From assembly GCA_035653595.1 (NCBI GenBank), contig DASRBO010000120.1, positions 1-7,488 of the forward strand: a DNA stretch of 7,488 nt. The letters run 5' to 3'. This stretch comes from DASRBO01 sp035653595 (GTDB lineage: Bacteria > Actinomycetota > Acidimicrobiia > Acidimicrobiales > JAJPHE01). This document shows, piece by piece, positions 1 through 6,499 of this stretch (position 1 is its first letter; every line of letters starts with the position of its first letter). The notes beneath the pieces were generated by a model. It was not told the origin of the DNA and did no database searches. It saw only the letters and a program-made list of their open reading frames with translations. Position numbers and translations under genes: made by a program.

Positions 1-641
1 CCGGTCGCGATCGTGTAGAGCCCCCAGCGGGTGTAGCTCAGGCCGATCTGGACGATGAGCACCACCGCGATCGCCCAGCCCAGCTCCGCCACCTGGTTGT
101 GCCCCATGAAGGCGGTGAACCTGGTGCCCTGCTCGGGCGCCTGAATGGGGAAGGCCCCGGTGGTGGTGAGGGTGAGCCCGTTGAGCAAGAAGCTCATGCC
201 CAGCGTGGTCACGAAGGAGGGGACCCGGAGGACCACGGTGACCAGCCCGTTGACCAGGCCCACCACGCCGCTCACGATCAGCCCGGCGACCACCCCCGAC
301 CAGAGCGGGAGCCCGAGGTCGTTCCAGGTGAAGTACATGACGAAGGGGGCCATGGCCGCCACGAACCCCACCGAGAGGTCGATCTCCCCGCAGATCATCA
401 ACATGACCTCGCCGGCGGTGACGATCGCGGTCTCGGAGAGGAAGCTGGCGATGGTGAGGACGTTGTTCCCACTCAAGAAGGCCGGGTTGGCGACCGCGAA
501 ATAGGCCGCCAGCGCCACCGCCACCACCAGGATGCTGGCCCAGCGGCGCTCCAGGAACGAGCTCGCGGCCCGACGCAGCGCGGTCGCCTCGCGCCGCGCC
601 GGGCCCGACTCGTCGATCCCGCCCGGAGCCCCGTCGGCCAT
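1..641 (-). CDS. Sugar ABC transporter permease, RbsC/AraH type (partial, C-terminus beyond left edge)
   Basis: This is the inner-membrane subunit of a pentose/hexose ABC importer. The frame is open from an ATG at 641 to the window edge, giving 213 residues; family members are usually 310-350, so about one third is missing. A polar N-terminal stretch (about 1-34) is followed by hydrophobic segments near 35-52, 62-84, 92-105, 113-138, 143-160 and 187-203. Hallmarks of the BPD_transp_2 family are visible: GEIDLSVG at 85-92 and NGLVTVVLRVPSFVTTLGM at 131-149. The ATG shares one base with the stop of the upstream binding-protein gene (TGATG), and AAGG lies a suitable distance upstream, so the two are translationally coupled. 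Arabinose as substrate is inferred from the neighbouring araA, araD and araB; the family also carries ribose, xylose and galactose. I am sure of the family and less sure of the sugar. Confidence 0.9.
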   Translation of the reverse strand, partial: MADGAPGGIDESGPARREATALRRAASSFLERRWASILVVAVALAAYFAVANPAFLSGNNVLTIASFLSETAIVTAGEVMLMICGEIDLSVGFVAAMAPFVMYFTWNDLGLPLWSGVVAGLIVSGVVGLVNGLVTVVLRVPSFVTTLGMSFLLNGLTLTTTGAFPIQAPEQGTRFTAFMGHNQVAELGWAIAVVLIVQIGLSYTRWGLYTIAT

Positions 642-1864
642 CAAGAGACCTTCACGACCTGCTCCTTGCTGGAGCTGCCCTCGAAGCGGGTCTTGGTGCT
701 GAGGTAGGGCTTCACGTTGTCCTTGGTCACGAACAGGAGCCCGGTGTCGGTGTCGCTCGGCTGCTGGAGGCCTCCGGACAGCTTGTACAGGAAGAGCTGC
801 ACCACCGGATAGAAGCCCTGCAGGTACGGCTGCTGGTCGATGGTGAAGTCGAGGAACCCCTGGCTGATCAGCTGGAGCGTGGTCGGGAGGAGGTCGTAGC
901 CGCCGGCGTGGATGCCCTGCGAGGGCAGGTTGTACTTCTGCATGAGCTGGGCCAGACCCTGGGTGCTGCCGGCGTCGACCGCGACCATGCCCCTCAGGTC
1001 CTTGTGGCCCAGGTAGTAGGCCTCGATGGCCGACTTCTCGTCCTCGACCTTGGCGCCGGTGGCCACCTCGGTGAAGGTGATGGGGAGACCGGAGGCCTGG
1101 ATCGCCTGCTTGGCGCCGTCGATCCGGGGCTGGATGTTGAGTGAGCCCGGGGTGGCGATGAAGCCGGCGATCGGCCCCTCCTTGACCAGGCTGGCGATCC
1201 GGGCCCCGAGCTTCTGGCCGGACAGGAAGAGGTCCTGGCCGATGTACGCCATCCTGCGGTTGTTGCTGCCGGCCGGGGCGTCGGCGTTGTAGGCCACGAC
1301 CGGGATGCCGGCCTCGAGCGCTCTCGCCACCGGATCGTTGAAGGCGGTGGGGTCGATGATGGCGACCGCGATGCCGTCCACCCTGGCGGCGATGGCGGCG
1401 TTCATCTTGTCCACCATCTCGGAGACGATGCTGTTCTCCGAGCCGACGAACTGCGCCGTGGGCAGGCCCAGGAGCGCGCAGGCGTCCTGGATGCCGTAGA
1501 TCGTGGGCTGGAAGAAGGGGTTGGTGGTGACGTGGTTGATGAACGTGAACTTCCAGCCCGGATGGGCCGGGAAGTTGCCCTGGCCGCCCCCGCTCGACGC
1601 CGATCTGCTCGTGCAGGCGGCCAGGAACCCGGGAAGGCCGGCGGCGGCACCGGCGATGCCCAGGTTGCGCAGCAGCTGACGGCGGGTCGGCCGGTAACCG
1701 GCCCGGATCCTCCTCTCCTGCTTCTCGACCGCCTCTTCCCCGAGCACCACGCGCAAGACCTCGGGGTCCGCTCCCAGCGGGGAGCCGCCCTCGCGCGGCT
1801 CACCGGCGACGATGCCTCCCTGCCTCATGTCGTCCGATGCGACAGGATCAGCGTCCCGCATCAT
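641..1864 (-). CDS. Sugar ABC transporter substrate-binding lipoprotein, Tat-exported (probable L-arabinose binding)
   Basis: This 407-residue protein is predicted to bind sugar outside the membrane and deliver it to the permease encoded next. Residues 1-58 are a polar extension. Then comes a twin-arginine signal (TRRQLLR, Arg61-Arg62), a hydrophobic Ala/Gly stretch and a lipobox GFLAAC with lipidation Cys84, leaving a mature protein of about 324 residues. The mature part has the Peripla_BP_4 fold pattern: FTFINHVTTNPFFQPTIYGI near the start, VDGIAVAIIDP and AGIPVVAYNADAP, and a second lobe with GMVAVDAG and GYDLL. It resembles the ribose/simple-sugar group rather than being plainly AraF. Start choice: the ATG at 1864 and an adjacent ATG at 1861 both follow GAGAGGG (spacing 5 and 8); the length of the extension means a later GTG near residue 39 is not excluded. 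The gene has its own promoter, and its stop overlaps the permease start. Confidence 0.9.
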   Translation of the reverse strand: MMRDADPVASDDMRQGGIVAGEPREGGSPLGADPEVLRVVLGEEAVEKQERRIRAGYRPTRRQLLRNLGIAGAAAGLPGFLAACTSRSASSGGGQGNFPAHPGWKFTFINHVTTNPFFQPTIYGIQDACALLGLPTAQFVGSENSIVSEMVDKMNAAIAARVDGIAVAIIDPTAFNDPVARALEAGIPVVAYNADAPAGSNNRRMAYIGQDLFLSGQKLGARIASLVKEGPIAGFIATPGSLNIQPRIDGAKQAIQASGLPITFTEVATGAKVEDEKSAIEAYYLGHKDLRGMVAVDAGSTQGLAQLMQKYNLPSQGIHAGGYDLLPTTLQLISQGFLDFTIDQQPYLQGFYPVVQLFLYKLSGGLQQPSDTDTGLLFVTKDNVKPYLSTKTRFEGSSSKEQVVKVS

Positions 1865-1869
1865 GTTTT

Positions 1870-1883
1870 CCCTCTCGCCTCCT
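1870..1883 (-). promoter_or_regulatory. Ribosome binding site of the substrate-binding protein gene
   Basis: Minus-strand sequence AGGAGGCGAGAGGG lies just before the tandem ATG codons at 1864 and 1861. The inner GAGAGGG has a spacing of 5 or 8 bases, which fits the second ATG best. The AGGAGG is 13 bases from the first ATG, somewhat far. It supports a start here in spite of the unusually long N-terminal extension. Confidence 0.6.
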
Positions 1884-1966
1884 GACCAGAGTCCGAGAGA
1901 TAACCAGGAACAGCCTCATGTCTGGCCGTTTCTCTTTCTCTCCTCCGGTGCAGGATCTCACCGATC

Positions 1967-1995
1967 ATTGTAATGACACTCGTGCACGTGGTCAA
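1967..1995 (-). promoter_or_regulatory. Predicted sigma70-type promoter for the sugar transporter genes
   Basis: On the minus strand, TTGACC (1995-1990) and TACAAT (1972-1967) are separated by exactly 17 bases. The -35 matches the consensus TTGACA at five of six positions and the -10 matches TATAAT at five of six. It sits in an AT-richer island in otherwise very GC-rich DNA. The predicted transcript would start near 1960, leaving a leader of about 96 bases before the binding-protein gene. It lets the transporter be expressed separately from araA-araD-araB. Confidence 0.65.
1981..1988. promoter_or_regulatory. 8-base palindrome in the transporter promoter spacer (possible operator)
   Basis: CGTGCACG is a perfect palindrome lying between the -35 and -10 elements of the transporter promoter, a placement typical of repressor sites. 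It does not extend beyond 8 bases and is not clearly the same sequence as the repeats on the araA promoter, although both promoters carry GTGCA 8-9 bases after the start of the -35 hexamer. Its role as an operator is a guess. Confidence 0.25.
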
Positions 1996-2029
1996 ACCGC
2001 TTCAGTGCTCTTCGCACCGATCTCAGCCG

Positions 2030-2044
2030 CCCCCTAGCCGGGGG
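2030..2044 (-). terminator. Short GC hairpin, possible transcript end after araB
   Basis: CCCCC and GGGGG flank the loop TAGCC. The stem is only 5 base pairs and no T-run follows on the minus strand, so it is not a classical intrinsic terminator. High-GC bacteria often use hairpins without a U-tract, which is why it is listed at low confidence. Confidence 0.2.
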
Positions 2045-2168
2045 TGGACGAGCATCCGGACGAGGCAGAGATGAAGATGCGACTCCTTCCGCAGTCAGCC
2101 AGCCGGTACAGCACCTCAGAGACCAGATCATCGTCCCTGAGTCACCGTTCCCGTTGGTGGAGCACCGA

Positions 2169-2183
2169 CCGGGTTCGACCCGG
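2169..2183 (-). terminator. 6-bp hairpin 31 bases after araB, possible terminator
   Basis: CCGGGT and ACCCGG form a perfect 6-base-pair stem around the loop TCG, starting about 31 bases downstream of the araB stop. Its position suits termination or 3'-end protection of the araA-araD-araB message ahead of the second promoter. No T-run follows, so the assignment is tentative. Confidence 0.3.
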
Positions 2184-2214
2184 ACCTTCCCGACCATCGG
2201 AGGCCTCCTGGCCC

Positions 2215-3957
2215 TCACCGCCGAGCCCGTGGCCCCGGCGTCCGGCCGACCCCGACGCCGGAGCCCGCCGGTCGGGAGGGGTCGCCGAGCGCCCGGCGTC
2301 GCATCCGCCTCAGCCGCTTCATCACCTCCAGGCCGCCCCGGCCGAAGAGGTCGTGGAGACGGACGTACTCGCGGTACAGCTCCTCGTAGACGGCCCGGTG
2401 CTCCGGGATCGGCCGGTACACCCGGTCCTGGAGGTGGGCCATGCGTCGTGACGCCTCCAGGATGGAGTCGTAGCCGCCCGCCCTGGCCCCCGCCGCCACC
2501 GCCCCGTGCATGGCCGAGCCCAGGGCCGGGGTCTGCCCGGAGGCGGCCAGCCGGAACTCACGGCCGGTCACGTCGGCGTAGATCTGCATCAGCAGCTCGT
2601 TCGCCCCGGGCAGGCCGCCGCAGGCCACGACGCCCTTCACGGCCACGCCGCCGGCCTCGAAGGCGTCGATGATCACCCGGGTGCCGAAGGCGGTGGCCTC
2701 GATCAGGGCGCGATAGATCTCCGGCGCCCGGGTGGCCAGCGTCGCTCCCACCAGCAGGCCGGTGAGGTCGGCGTCCACGAGCACGGAGCGATTGCCGTTC
2801 CACCAGTCCAGCGCCAGCAGCCCCGACTGGCCGGGGCGGAGCCCGGCGGCCTCCTCCTCGAGCACCCGGTGGACGTGCACGCCCCGCCGACGTGCCGCCT
2901 CGTGGTACGCGGGGGGCACCGCCTGCTCGGTGAACCAGGCGAAGGTGTCCCCCACCGCTGGCTGGCCGGCCTCGAAACCGAACCACCCGGGGATGACGCC
3001 GTCCTCCACCACCCCGCACATCCCCTCGATGGTGGCCGGCCGGTCGCCCAGCACCAGGTGGCAGTTGCTGGTGCCCATGATCACCACCATGGTCCCCGGC
3101 CCGGTCACCGCCGCCGCCGGCACGGACACGTGCGCGTCGACGTTGGCCACCGCCACCGCCGTCCCCTCCCGCAGCCCGGTCCAGGCCGCGGCCCGCTCGC
3201 ACAGCCCGCCCGCCCGACGGCCGACGAGCAGGACCTCCCGTGACATCTTCTCGTCCACCACCCGCCCGAACTCGGGGTGCAGGGCGGCGAAGTAGGACTC
3301 GTCCGGGAAGCCGTCGCGCCGCGACCAGATGGCCTTGTAGCCGGCCGTGCAGCTGTTTCGGGTCTCCCGGCCGGTGAGCTGCCAGACGATCCAATCCGCC
3401 GCCTCGATGAGGCGGTCCGCGGCCCGGTACACCTCGGGGGCCTGGCTCAGGATCTGGAGGGCCTTGGGGAAGAACCACTCGGAGGAGATCCTGCCGCCGT
3501 ACCGCTCCAGCCACGGCTCGCCGCGCTCCCGGGCCACGGCGGTGATCCGGTCCGCCTCGGGCTGGGCGGCGTGGTGCTTCCAGAGCTTCACCCAGGCGTG
3601 CGGGTTGCGCCGGAAACGCTCCAGGGCGCACAGCGGCGTCCCGTCGGCCAGCGTGGGCAGCATGGTGCAGGCGGTGACGTCGATGCCGATCCCGATCACG
3701 TCCCCGGGGTCGACGCCGCTCTCCGCCAGCAGCCGCGGGATCGTGCGCTGGAGCGTGCTCACGTAGTCGGTCGGGTCCTGGAGCGCCCAGTCGGGCCCCA
3801 GGCGCACGTCGTCGTCCGGCGCCGGCAGGTGCTGGTCGATCACACCGTGGCGGTACGGGTGGACGGCCGTCGCCAGCTCCCGTCCGTCGGCGACGTCCAC
3901 GAGCACCGCCCGCCCCGACTCGGTGCCGAAGTCGACCCCGACCGCGTAGCGACTCAT
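2215..3957 (-). CDS. araB: Ribulokinase (L-ribulose 5-kinase)
   Basis: This FGGY-family kinase phosphorylates L-ribulose with ATP to L-ribulose 5-phosphate, the second step of bacterial L-arabinose catabolism, in the cytoplasm. It has 580 residues; E. coli AraB has 566. The N-terminal lobe shows the phosphate-binding motif DFGTESGR at 9-16 and GIDVTACTMLP at 91-101. The AraB-type catalytic segment NVDAHVSVPAA (272-282) carries the expected base Asp274. The C-terminal lobe has IMGTSNCHLVL (293-303), GNRSVLVDADLTG (388-400) and the FGGY signature region ACGGLPGANELLMQIYADVT (445-464). The ATG overlaps the araD stop by four bases (ATGA), so the two are translated together. The last 20-25 residues are a Gly/Pro/Arg-rich tail not typical of the family and probably dispensable. 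AraB-type identity is supported by the flanking araA and araD. Confidence 0.96.
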   Translation of the reverse strand: MSRYAVGVDFGTESGRAVLVDVADGRELATAVHPYRHGVIDQHLPAPDDDVRLGPDWALQDPTDYVSTLQRTIPRLLAESGVDPGDVIGIGIDVTACTMLPTLADGTPLCALERFRRNPHAWVKLWKHHAAQPEADRITAVARERGEPWLERYGGRISSEWFFPKALQILSQAPEVYRAADRLIEAADWIVWQLTGRETRNSCTAGYKAIWSRRDGFPDESYFAALHPEFGRVVDEKMSREVLLVGRRAGGLCERAAAWTGLREGTAVAVANVDAHVSVPAAAVTGPGTMVVIMGTSNCHLVLGDRPATIEGMCGVVEDGVIPGWFGFEAGQPAVGDTFAWFTEQAVPPAYHEAARRRGVHVHRVLEEEAAGLRPGQSGLLALDWWNGNRSVLVDADLTGLLVGATLATRAPEIYRALIEATAFGTRVIIDAFEAGGVAVKGVVACGGLPGANELLMQIYADVTGREFRLAASGQTPALGSAMHGAVAAGARAGGYDSILEASRRMAHLQDRVYRPIPEHRAVYEELYREYVRLHDLFGRGGLEVMKRLRRMRRRALGDPSRPAGSGVGVGRTPGPRARR

Positions 3958-4661
3958 CGCCCCTGCCCGTAGTAGGCCGCGGGGCCGTGCTTGCGCGAGA
4001 AGTGACGGTCCAGCAGCCCGCGCCCGATCTGCTCGATCCCCGGCTGGAGCTGGGCCGTCCGCAGCGCCAGGGCGGCCACCGTCTCCAGCGCGATGGCGTT
4101 CTCCACCGCCCCCGCCGGGCTCGGCCCCCAGGTGAAGGGCCCATGGCCGGCGACCAGGACCGCCGGCACCTCCAGCGGGGCGAGGCCGGACGCCTCCAGG
4201 GTCTCGACGATCACGTTGCCGGTCTCCAGCTCGTAGTCGCCCTCGATCTCGGCCCGGGTGAGCGCCCGCGTCACCGGGACGGAGCCGCGGAAGTGGTCGG
4301 CGTGGGTCGTGCCCAGGCAGGGGATGGGCCGGCAGGCTTGCGCCCAGGCGGTGGCGAAGGTCGAGTGCGTATGCACCACGCCGCCGATCTCCTCGAAGCG
4401 GCGGCAGAGGGCGAGGTGGGTCGGGGTGTCCGACGAGGGCCGGAGCTGGCCGTCCACGACGCGGCCGTCGTCCAGGGCGACGACCACCACCGACTCGGGC
4501 CGCAGCTCGCGGTAGGGAACGCCGCTGGGCTTGATCGCCAGCACTCCCGCCCGCCGGTCCACGCCGCTGGCGTTGCCGAAGGAGAGCACGGCCAGGCCCG
4601 CCTCCGCCAGGTCCCGGTTGGCCCGCCAGACCTGCTCGCGGAGGTCCGCGTACCGTGTCAT
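3954..4661 (-). CDS. araD: L-ribulose-5-phosphate 4-epimerase
   Basis: This cytoplasmic class II aldolase-family enzyme converts L-ribulose 5-phosphate to D-xylulose 5-phosphate, the last step before the pentose phosphate pathway. It has 235 residues; E. coli AraD has 231, and the two align almost without gaps. Phosphate- and metal-site motifs are intact: GNAS (29-32), KPSG (44-47), SSDTPTH (76-82) with Asp78, VHTHS with zinc ligands His97 and His99, TTHAD with Asp122, and AGHGP with His173. The C-terminal KHGPAAYYGQ contains Tyr231, matching the catalytic Tyr229 of E. coli. The start ATG at 4661 is 10 bases after the araA stop with TGAGG upstream, and its stop overlaps araB, so the three genes form one translation-coupled operon. 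UlaF or SgbE paralogues are possible on fold alone, but the neighbours settle it as AraD. Confidence 0.96.
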   Translation of the reverse strand: MTRYADLREQVWRANRDLAEAGLAVLSFGNASGVDRRAGVLAIKPSGVPYRELRPESVVVVALDDGRVVDGQLRPSSDTPTHLALCRRFEEIGGVVHTHSTFATAWAQACRPIPCLGTTHADHFRGSVPVTRALTRAEIEGDYELETGNVIVETLEASGLAPLEVPAVLVAGHGPFTWGPSPAGAVENAIALETVAALALRTAQLQPGIEQIGRGLLDRHFSRKHGPAAYYGQGR

Positions 4662-4671
4662 CGGCCGTGCC

Positions 4672-6177
4672 TCACCGGCCCCGGGCCAGGCGGTAGTAGG
4701 CCTGGTTCCAGCGCAGCTCCCGCTCGAAGTCCGACAGCCGGGTGTCGCGGTCGATGACCAGGAGCTCCACCCCTGCCATCTCGGCCAGGTCCCGCAACGG
4801 CTCCATCCCCAGCGCCGTGGTGAGCGCGGTGTGGTGCGGCCCCCCGGCCAGCAGCCAGGCCTCGGCGGCGGTCCGGAAGTCGGGCCTCGGCGCCCACAGG
4901 GCCCGGGCCACCGGCAGCCGGGCCAGATCCTCCTGCGGCGCCACCACCTCGACCTCGTTGGCCACCATCCGCAGGCGGTCGCCCAGGTCGAGCATCCCCA
5001 CCACCAGCCCCGGGCCGGGGGCGGCGGTGAAGACCAGGCGCACCGGGTCTCGCTTGCCCCCGATCGCGAGCGGGTGCACCTCGCACGACGGCCGGCCGGC
5101 GGCGATGGAGGGGCAGACCTCCAGCATGTGCGCCCCCAGGACCCGCGGGGCTTCGGGGGCCAGGTGGTAGGTGTAGTCCTCCATGAAGGAGGTGCCGCCC
5201 GGCAGGCCGGCGCTCATCACCTTCACGATCCGCACCAACGCGGCGGTCTTCCAGTCGCCCTCGGCGCCGAACCCGTAGCCGTCGGCCATCAGCCGCTGGA
5301 CGGCGATGCCGGGGAGCTGGACCAGGCCGTCGAGGTCCTCGAAGGTGTCGGTGAAGGCCATGAAGCGGCCCGCCTCCAGGAAGTCGCGCAACCCCGCCTC
5401 GATTCGGGCCGCCTCCCGCAGCGAGTCGTGGCGCTCGCCCGACCGCCGCAGCGCCGGGGCCAGGTCGTAGCGCTCCTCGTACTCGGCCACCAGCCGGTCG
5501 ACGGCGGCCTCGGGAACGTCGCGCACCCGCTCGGCCAGGTCGCTCACGCCGTAGCCGTCGACCGCGACCCCGAGCCGCACCTGGGCCTCGACCTTGTCGC
5601 CCTCGGTCACCGCCACCTGGCGCATGTTGTCGCCGAAACGGGCGATCCGGAGCTGCTGGGCCTCCCGCCACCCACAGGCGGCCCGTGCCCAGGCCCCGAT
5701 CCGGGCCTGCACCGACGGGTCCTCCCAGTGGCCGGCGACCACCTTTCGGGGCCAGCCCATCCGCGTCAACACGAAGCCGAACTCGCGGTCGCCGTGGGCC
5801 GACTGGTTCAGGTTCATGAAGTCCATGTCGATGTCGGCCCAGGGCAGGTCCCGGTTGAACTGGGTGTGCAGGTGGAGGAGGGGCCGGCGCAGCGCCCCCA
5901 GCCCGGCGATCCACATCCTGGCCGGGGAGAAGGTATGCATCCAGGCGATCAGGCCGACGCAGCCGGGGGTCGCGCTCGCCTCCTGGCAGAGCTGGCGGAT
6001 GGCCTCGGGCGTGGTCAGCACCGGCTTCGCCACCACCCGAACCGGGATCGCCCCGGAGGCGTCGAGCGCCCGCGCCATCCGCTCGCTGTGCTCGGCCACC
6101 TGGCGGAGGACCCGGTCACCGTAGAGGTGCTGGCCACCGGCCACGAACCACACCTCGAACCGCTGGAGGGGCTTCAC
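4672..6177 (-). CDS. araA: L-arabinose isomerase
   Basis: This enzyme interconverts L-arabinose and L-ribulose in the cytoplasm, using a divalent metal such as Mn2+. From the GTG at 6177 it has 501 residues, against 500 in E. coli. Family motifs run throughout: FEVWFVAGGQHLYG near the N-terminus, AWMHTFSPARMWIAGL, HTQFNRDLPW, DMDFMNLNQSAHGDREFGF, RFGDNMRQVAVTEGDKV, LPGIAVQRLMADGYGFGAEG, TSFMEDYTYH and HMLEVCPSIAA. Counted from this GTG, the metal and catalytic residues fall at Glu306, Glu333, His350 and His449, essentially the E. coli numbering (306, 333, 350, 450). A GGAGGG sits 4-5 bases before the GTG. A TTG at 6201 would add eight residues (PGGPEGAV) but lies upstream of that ribosome binding site and is unlikely. 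This is the first enzyme gene of the operon, so the order is araA-araD-araB rather than the E. coli order. Confidence 0.97.
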   Translation of the reverse strand: MKPLQRFEVWFVAGGQHLYGDRVLRQVAEHSERMARALDASGAIPVRVVAKPVLTTPEAIRQLCQEASATPGCVGLIAWMHTFSPARMWIAGLGALRRPLLHLHTQFNRDLPWADIDMDFMNLNQSAHGDREFGFVLTRMGWPRKVVAGHWEDPSVQARIGAWARAACGWREAQQLRIARFGDNMRQVAVTEGDKVEAQVRLGVAVDGYGVSDLAERVRDVPEAAVDRLVAEYEERYDLAPALRRSGERHDSLREAARIEAGLRDFLEAGRFMAFTDTFEDLDGLVQLPGIAVQRLMADGYGFGAEGDWKTAALVRIVKVMSAGLPGGTSFMEDYTYHLAPEAPRVLGAHMLEVCPSIAAGRPSCEVHPLAIGGKRDPVRLVFTAAPGPGLVVGMLDLGDRLRMVANEVEVVAPQEDLARLPVARALWAPRPDFRTAAEAWLLAGGPHHTALTTALGMEPLRDLAEMAGVELLVIDRDTRLSDFERELRWNQAYYRLARGR

Positions 6178-6181
6178 GGCG

Positions 6182-6187
6182 CCCTCC
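6182..6187 (-). promoter_or_regulatory. Ribosome binding site that fixes the araA start
   Basis: GGAGGG on the minus strand ends 4 bases before the GTG at 6177. The upstream in-frame TTG at 6201 has no comparable sequence. With the GTG, the protein has the same N-terminal length and the same active-site numbering as E. coli AraA, so this site decides the start. Confidence 0.7.
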
Positions 6188-6230
6188 GGGCCGCCGGGCA
6201 AGGTTCCGCGGCCACGCCCCGGCGGGCACG

Positions 6231-6273
6231 CCTCCGCCCCGAGCCGCTCGCCCCTGAAGAGGCCGGGCGGAGG
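6231..6273 (-). other. 9-bp inverted repeat in the araA leader (possible RNA hairpin)
   Basis: On the minus strand, CCTCCGCCC (6273-6265) and GGGCGGAGG (6239-6231) are perfectly complementary around a 25-base loop that itself contains CGAG-CGG-CTCG. It lies about 55 bases before the araA start. In DNA this GC-rich, such pairing can arise by chance. Confidence 0.3.
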
Positions 6274-6484
6274 AGGTTCATGGTTCGACCTGTCGGCCGC
6301 CCCGGCCCGAGGGTGGACACCTCAGCAGCACGCGGTGTACCGACCGCCCGCCGGCGACGACGCCACAGCTGAGCACGGCCGGACCGGGTTCATGCGTTCG
6401 GCGGTCCCCCATCGGACGAGCGCGGCGCCCGCTCCGGGTCCGGCCGGGACAACGCACGTTTCCACCTCCCGCCACCTTCGATTA

Positions 6485-6499
6485 CGTATGTAGCATACG
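6485..6499. promoter_or_regulatory. Inverted repeat over the araA -10 element (candidate repressor operator)
   Basis: CGTATG-TAG-CATACG is a perfect 6+6 inverted repeat with a 3-base spacer. It covers the predicted -10 hexamer and the end of the spacer of the araA promoter, where a bound repressor would block RNA polymerase. It is in an AT-rich island between the lacI-type gene and araA. LacI proteins often prefer even-spaced sites centred on CG; an overlapping alternative, GCATACGATTGC at 6493-6504, fits that pattern (GCA..CG..TGC). Which one is the true site cannot be told from one copy. Confidence 0.45.

Larger units (their letters stand above)
1865..2214. other. Intergenic region between araB and the binding-protein gene
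   Basis: This 350-base gap is clearly less GC-rich than the flanking genes, especially at 1895-2000, and is the only large break inside the metabolic and transport cluster. It holds a good sigma70-type promoter directed at the transporter genes, an 8-base palindrome in that promoter's spacer, two short GC-rich hairpins that might end the araA-araD-araB transcript, and the ribosome binding site of the next gene. A minus-strand open frame at 1958-2218 begins with a GTG overlapping the araB stop, but its third-position composition is mixed and it runs through the promoter, so I do not call it a gene. Confidence 0.6.
6178..6480 (-). other. Long araA leader region with possible small leader ORFs
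   Basis: If transcription starts near 6480, araA has a leader of about 300 bases. A minus-strand GTG at 6457 is preceded by GGGAGGT with a 6-base spacing and opens a 59-residue frame ending at 6278. That stop overlaps an ATG at 6281 (ATGA) which opens a 35-residue frame ending at 6174. That stop overlaps the araA GTG (GTGA). The predicted peptides are Arg/Gly/Pro-rich, match nothing I recognise and have mixed third-position composition, so they may be chance frames in GC-rich DNA. I list the region, not the peptides, as the feature. Confidence 0.25.

Noticed and set aside
641..641. Possible frameshift or fusion at the binding-protein/permease junction
   Set aside because: The TGATG arrangement is an ordinary one-base stop/start overlap, with each protein complete at that end and a plausible ribosome binding site upstream.
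1848..1919. A 23-codon frame (MRLFLVISRT...) overlapping the binding-protein start
   Set aside because: It has no ribosome binding site at a useful distance, the nearest GGAGGAG being about 20 bases away, and it overlaps the real start out of frame.
2154..2184. A tRNA T-arm-like stretch (GGGTTCGACCC, with GCTCCACCA on the minus strand)
   Set aside because: The stem and loop lengths do not fit a T-arm in either orientation, and no matching acceptor strand or anticodon arm is found at the required distance. It is better read as a simple 6-bp hairpin.
1958..2218. An 86-codon minus-strand frame starting with GTG overlapping the araB stop
   Set aside because: Although it mimics translational coupling, its third codon positions are not GC-biased like the neighbouring genes, it has no recognisable features, and it runs through the transporter promoter.
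2558..4144. A 528-codon minus-strand frame overlapping araB and araD in another phase
   Set aside because: It overlaps two enzymes with intact active sites; its translation is Gly/Arg/Ala-rich and resembles no family. It is a GC-bias shadow.
4658..5914. A 418-codon minus-strand frame overlapping araA in another phase
   Set aside because: Same reason: araA has complete catalytic motifs in its own frame, and this translation is low complexity.
4531..6372. A 613-codon open frame on the plus strand opposite araA
   Set aside because: It is antisense to the full, well-conserved araA. Such long opposite-strand frames are expected where codons are nearly all G/C-ending, and its translation is low-complexity Gly/Arg/Pro/His-rich with no recognisable domain.
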